34,044 nt of DNA from an uncultured Lachnospiraceae bacterium (GTDB lineage: Bacteria; Bacillota; Clostridia; Lachnospirales; Lachnospiraceae), in assembly GCA_947063675.1 (NCBI GenBank), contig CAMSTM010000019.1, positions 1 through 34,044 on the forward strand. The letters are read 5' to 3'. A model generated the notes under the pieces. It was not told the DNA's origin. It did no database searches and was given only the letters and a program-made list of their open reading frames with translations. Each line of letters opens with the position of its first letter. Position 1 is the first letter of the stretch. The position numbers and the translations under genes are program-made. Shown here piece by piece: positions 31,937 through 34,044 of this stretch.

Positions 31937-32965
31937 TCAATACCCTTGCGGCTGCAGCTTCACGCTGATTTCTCCGCTGGAGAGGTATTCCTCCGTTCCG
32001 TCGTCATAACGCACGTGAAGATGGCATTCATCATCGATTCCCAGAACGGACGCATACTCCCGGTCTGCCCCGCCGGCATCCGCCTGCCGTCCGGGCGCAC
32101 CCTCGGGGGTGACAATACGGACTCTTTTTCCAATGACAAAGCAGCGCTTTCTGTACTCGTCCAGATAATTTCTGGCAGGAAACGCCTTATAATATTCCAT
32201 GAAATTCGTAAGGAACTCCACCGCCACCTGATTGCGGAGGTTTTCACCCGGCCCGTGCCCCTGAAATACGGCTCCGGCTATATTTCTTATTTCCTCCGGG
32301 AAACCGCCTTCCGGCTCATACATGTTGATGCCGATTCCCACAATCACGTATTCCAGCTTTCCTTCCTCCAAAGAGGCCGAGCCTTCCGTGAGAATTCCCG
32401 AAATCTTAAGGCCGCGCATCCAGACATCGTTCACCCATTTAATCATTGCCGGCTCCCCCGACACCTTTTCCACAGCCTTTGCCGCGGCAACCGCCGTCAG
32501 CGTCGTGAGCATCGTGGCTTCCTTTGGCCCGGCGTCTGGATGGAGAAGGAGACTTAAATAAAGCCCCGTCCCCTCCGGGGAATAAAAGGAATGTCCCCGA
32601 CGGCCTCTGCCCGCACTCTGCTGCTGCGCAAGAAGAACCATATCCCGCCTCTCACCGTCCACCACATAACGCTTTAATTCATTGTTGGTAGAATCCACCA
32701 TCTTTTCCACGCGGACATAAAGCGGGATATTTCTTTCCTTAAGCTTCTGCTCAATAAACGCCGCGGAGAGCGCGTCGGTTGCTTTCTGCAGCACATAACC
32801 TCTGTTATTTACCGCTTCTATGTCATAGCCGTCTTTTTGCAAAGCTTTAACAGCCTTCCACACCCCTGCTCTGGATATGGAAAGCTGCTGTGCAATTTCC
32901 TGTCCCGAGAAAAATTCTCCCCGGTGATTTTCCAATAATAACAATACCTGTTCTCTGATTGTCAT
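31937..32965 (-). CDS. birA: Biotin--[acetyl-CoA-carboxylase] ligase with repressor domain
   Basis: A 342-residue bifunctional protein. The N-terminal winged helix (1-60) includes LSISRAGVWKAVKALQ and NRGYVL. The ligase core has SAGRGRRGHSF (117-127, biotinyl-AMP loop), KWVNDVW (176-182) and a C-terminal SH3-like domain. It attaches biotin to carboxylases and can repress biotin genes. The start ATG overlaps the stop of the preceding gene (ATGA), indicating translational coupling; the longer frame would overlap more of that gene and has no signal. The last gene in a three-gene operon. Confidence 0.95.
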   Translation of the reverse strand: MTIREQVLLLLENHRGEFFSGQEIAQQLSISRAGVWKAVKALQKDGYDIEAVNNRGYVLQKATDALSAAFIEQKLKERNIPLYVRVEKMVDSTNNELKRYVVDGERRDMVLLAQQQSAGRGRRGHSFYSPEGTGLYLSLLLHPDAGPKEATMLTTLTAVAAAKAVEKVSGEPAMIKWVNDVWMRGLKISGILTEGSASLEEGKLEYVIVGIGINMYEPEGGFPEEIRNIAGAVFQGHGPGENLRNQVAVEFLTNFMEYYKAFPARNYLDEYRKRCFVIGKRVRIVTPEGAPGRQADAGGADREYASVLGIDDECHLHVRYDDGTEEYLSSGEISVKLQPQGY

Positions 32966-33411
32966 GACTCTGATAACATTTCCTCTATAATTTCGGAAGC
33001 GTCTGCCACCAGCCTGCTGCATGGTCTTGACTCATAGTACTCTTTTGTTCTGGCGGAAGGCTTTGCGCTCTCCTCCATTCCTTCAATGCCGAGCAGCTCC
33101 CGGCAGATAATAGAGTGGTTTTTCTCTTTAAACTTATCCGCCAGCTTTCTGGTAAGGACATAAATCTGCTCCCGCCCCGCTTCATTTTCCGGGTCGGTGT
33201 TCCCTTCCTTTAATCCCGCAAGCAGCGCCATTGCCGATACCACCCCGCAAATCTCCCGCATCCTTCCGACTCCGCCGCCCATAGGGCTTGAGAGCTTTAA
33301 TGCCGTTTCCCTGTCCATACCGAACAAATCGGCGTAAGTGACAAATACCGCCTGGGCACAGGTGTATCCCGACTCAAAGGTTGCAACGGCCTGCGTTACC
33401 CGGCTTTCCAT
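32962..33411 (-). CDS. C_GCAxxG_C_C family protein (redox-type, function unknown)
   Basis: A 149-residue protein of the C_GCAxxG_C_C family. The conserved cysteines are Cys18 (GYTCAQAVF), Cys55 (MGGGVGRMREICGVVSAMALL), Cys103 (SIICRELLG) and Cys131 (SRPCSRLV). The family is widespread in anaerobes and is thought to bind a metal or act in redox chemistry, but no reaction is established. ATG 33411 overlaps the stop of the SEC-C gene (TGATG), and its own stop overlaps the birA start, so all three products are likely made in step. The frame extends 18 codons upstream into the SEC-C gene without need. Confidence 0.88.
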   Translation of the reverse strand: MESRVTQAVATFESGYTCAQAVFVTYADLFGMDRETALKLSSPMGGGVGRMREICGVVSAMALLAGLKEGNTDPENEAGREQIYVLTRKLADKFKEKNHSIICRELLGIEGMEESAKPSARTKEYYESRPCSRLVADASEIIEEMLSES

Positions 33412-33917
33412 CAGCCTTTCTTTCCGCAGCATTTTTTGTACTTTTTGCCGCTTCCGCAGGGACACGGGTCGTTGGGATAAATTTTATCCGGCTTCACAAC
33501 CGTGGTGGAGGATTTCTGCTCTCTGTACAGCTCCTTACGCTTGTCCTCGTCAAAAATTGCTTCCCACTCCGGCAGCTCGTACAGCCAGTCCGCGCCGGCG
33601 GCCACCATATTTTTATACAAAAGCTCCTTGTCAAAGCCAAGGTTTACCTGAGTATCCTCCTCCATCTCCTCGATGGGATTGGCCTCCTTTAAGCTGTCGT
33701 TAATCCCGTCCAGAAATCCTACCATGCTCATAAGGTCGATTTCATATTTGTCTGCAAGCTCCTTCACGGTGCCCTTTACTTCCTCGTCGGGGTTTTTAAG
33801 GAGCTGTGCGTATATCTCCTTTTCCATCTGGAAATACTCGTCCCAGAATCTTCTTAAATCTCCCTTGTTGGCCGTTTCCGAATAAGCCATATCACGCCAT
33901 TTCTTTAATAACGCCAT
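33411..33917 (-). CDS. SEC-C motif-containing protein
   Basis: A 168-residue, mainly helical acidic protein ending in the zinc-binding SEC-C motif [15 protein letters not shown] (150-164; Cys152, Cys154, Cys163, Cys164). The same motif occurs at the C-terminus of SecA, where it binds SecB and ribosomes, but this protein has no ATPase part, so its role is unknown. ATG 33917 is preceded by AGGAGGAAAGG. It is the first gene of the operon with the C_GCAxxG_C_C gene and birA, behind the promoter at 33990-34017. Confidence 0.88.
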   Translation of the reverse strand: MALLKKWRDMAYSETANKGDLRRFWDEYFQMEKEIYAQLLKNPDEEVKGTVKELADKYEIDLMSMVGFLDGINDSLKEANPIEEMEEDTQVNLGFDKELLYKNMVAAGADWLYELPEWEAIFDEDKRKELYREQKSSTTVVKPDKIYPNDPCPCGSGKKYKKCCGKKG

Positions 33918-33989
33918 AATAAACCTTTCCTCCTCATTTGCTTTAAGCTTTCTGATTGCGGGCAGCGCCCGTCTTACTTTTCTTTAAAT

Positions 33990-34017
33990 ATTATACCCTA
34001 TAATTGTAAAAAAGCAA
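33990..34017 (-). promoter_or_regulatory. Promoter of the SEC-C/C_GCAxxG/birA operon
   Basis: On the minus strand TTGCTT (34012-34017), a 16-base spacer and a perfect TATAAT (33990-33995), about 70 bases before ATG 33917. No BirA operator-like palindrome was recognised nearby. Confidence 0.6.
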
Positions 34018-34044
34018 ATTTTTTCATTTTCGGTGTATATTGGC

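Overview
The window looks like a chromosomal segment of a low- to mid-GC Gram-positive anaerobe, most likely a gut Lachnospiraceae (Clostridium cluster XIVa). The evidence is mixed but consistent: AGGAGG-type ribosome binding sites, sigma-A promoters, a Csp-like spore-germination type subtilase, an HD-GYP response regulator, a KDPG aldolase with a fused C-terminal domain, DUF2974/Mbeg1-like hydrolases and Firmicutes-type type VII secretion genes. No rRNA, IS element, prophage or CRISPR array was seen. One tRNA gene (tRNA-Leu, anticodon CAG) is present. No gene-free stretch exceeds 300 bases.

Layout. (1) 13-4033, minus strand: a Csp-like subtilase, then an operon of an FMN-dependent alpha-hydroxy-acid dehydrogenase-like protein and an HD-GYP response regulator, with a clear promoter at its head and a terminator at its end. 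(2) 4153-12219, minus strand: a compact type VII secretion (T7SSb-like) locus. It encodes a 1558-residue EssC-type FHA/FtsK ATPase, a translationally coupled EsaB/YukD ubiquitin-like protein, five small helical proteins (two canonical WXG100 proteins, three divergent) and a DUF2974 alpha/beta-hydrolase as the last gene. EsaA, EssA and EssB are absent, which makes this the most interesting region. (3) 12425-13219: a ZIP metal transporter. (4) 13503-18133, minus strand: a complete unsaturated-uronate catabolic operon in the order kduI, kduD, RpiB-like (DhuI-like) isomerase, KDPG aldolase with fused domain, kdgK. It ends in a terminator and is divergent from an AraC regulator (18363-19220). (5) 19268-20053: an orphan FliD-like protein. 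(6) 20341-24896, plus strand: a second AraC regulator, a highly structured leader or intergenic element, and two tandem GH13 alpha-glucosidases. (7) tRNA-Leu, then a minus-strand pair (DUF3810 membrane metalloprotease-like protein and a second DUF2974 protein). (8) 27670-31914, plus strand: an AGCS amino-acid:cation symporter and two MATE transporters, each MATE gene with its own promoter. (9) 31937-33917, minus strand: an operon of SEC-C protein, C_GCAxxG_C_C protein and BirA, joined by start/stop overlaps.

How the genes work together. The kdu operon converts 4-deoxy-5-keto-uronate, made elsewhere by polysaccharide lyases and unsaturated glycuronyl hydrolases, to pyruvate and glyceraldehyde-3-phosphate. 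It carries two unrelated candidate isomerases for the first step. The AraC protein next door is its likely regulator. The GH13 pair would hydrolyse alpha-glucosides imported by transporters outside the window. The T7SS locus should export the WXG proteins and perhaps the DUF2974 hydrolase.

All calls come from reading the sequence and from family knowledge; no database search was run.
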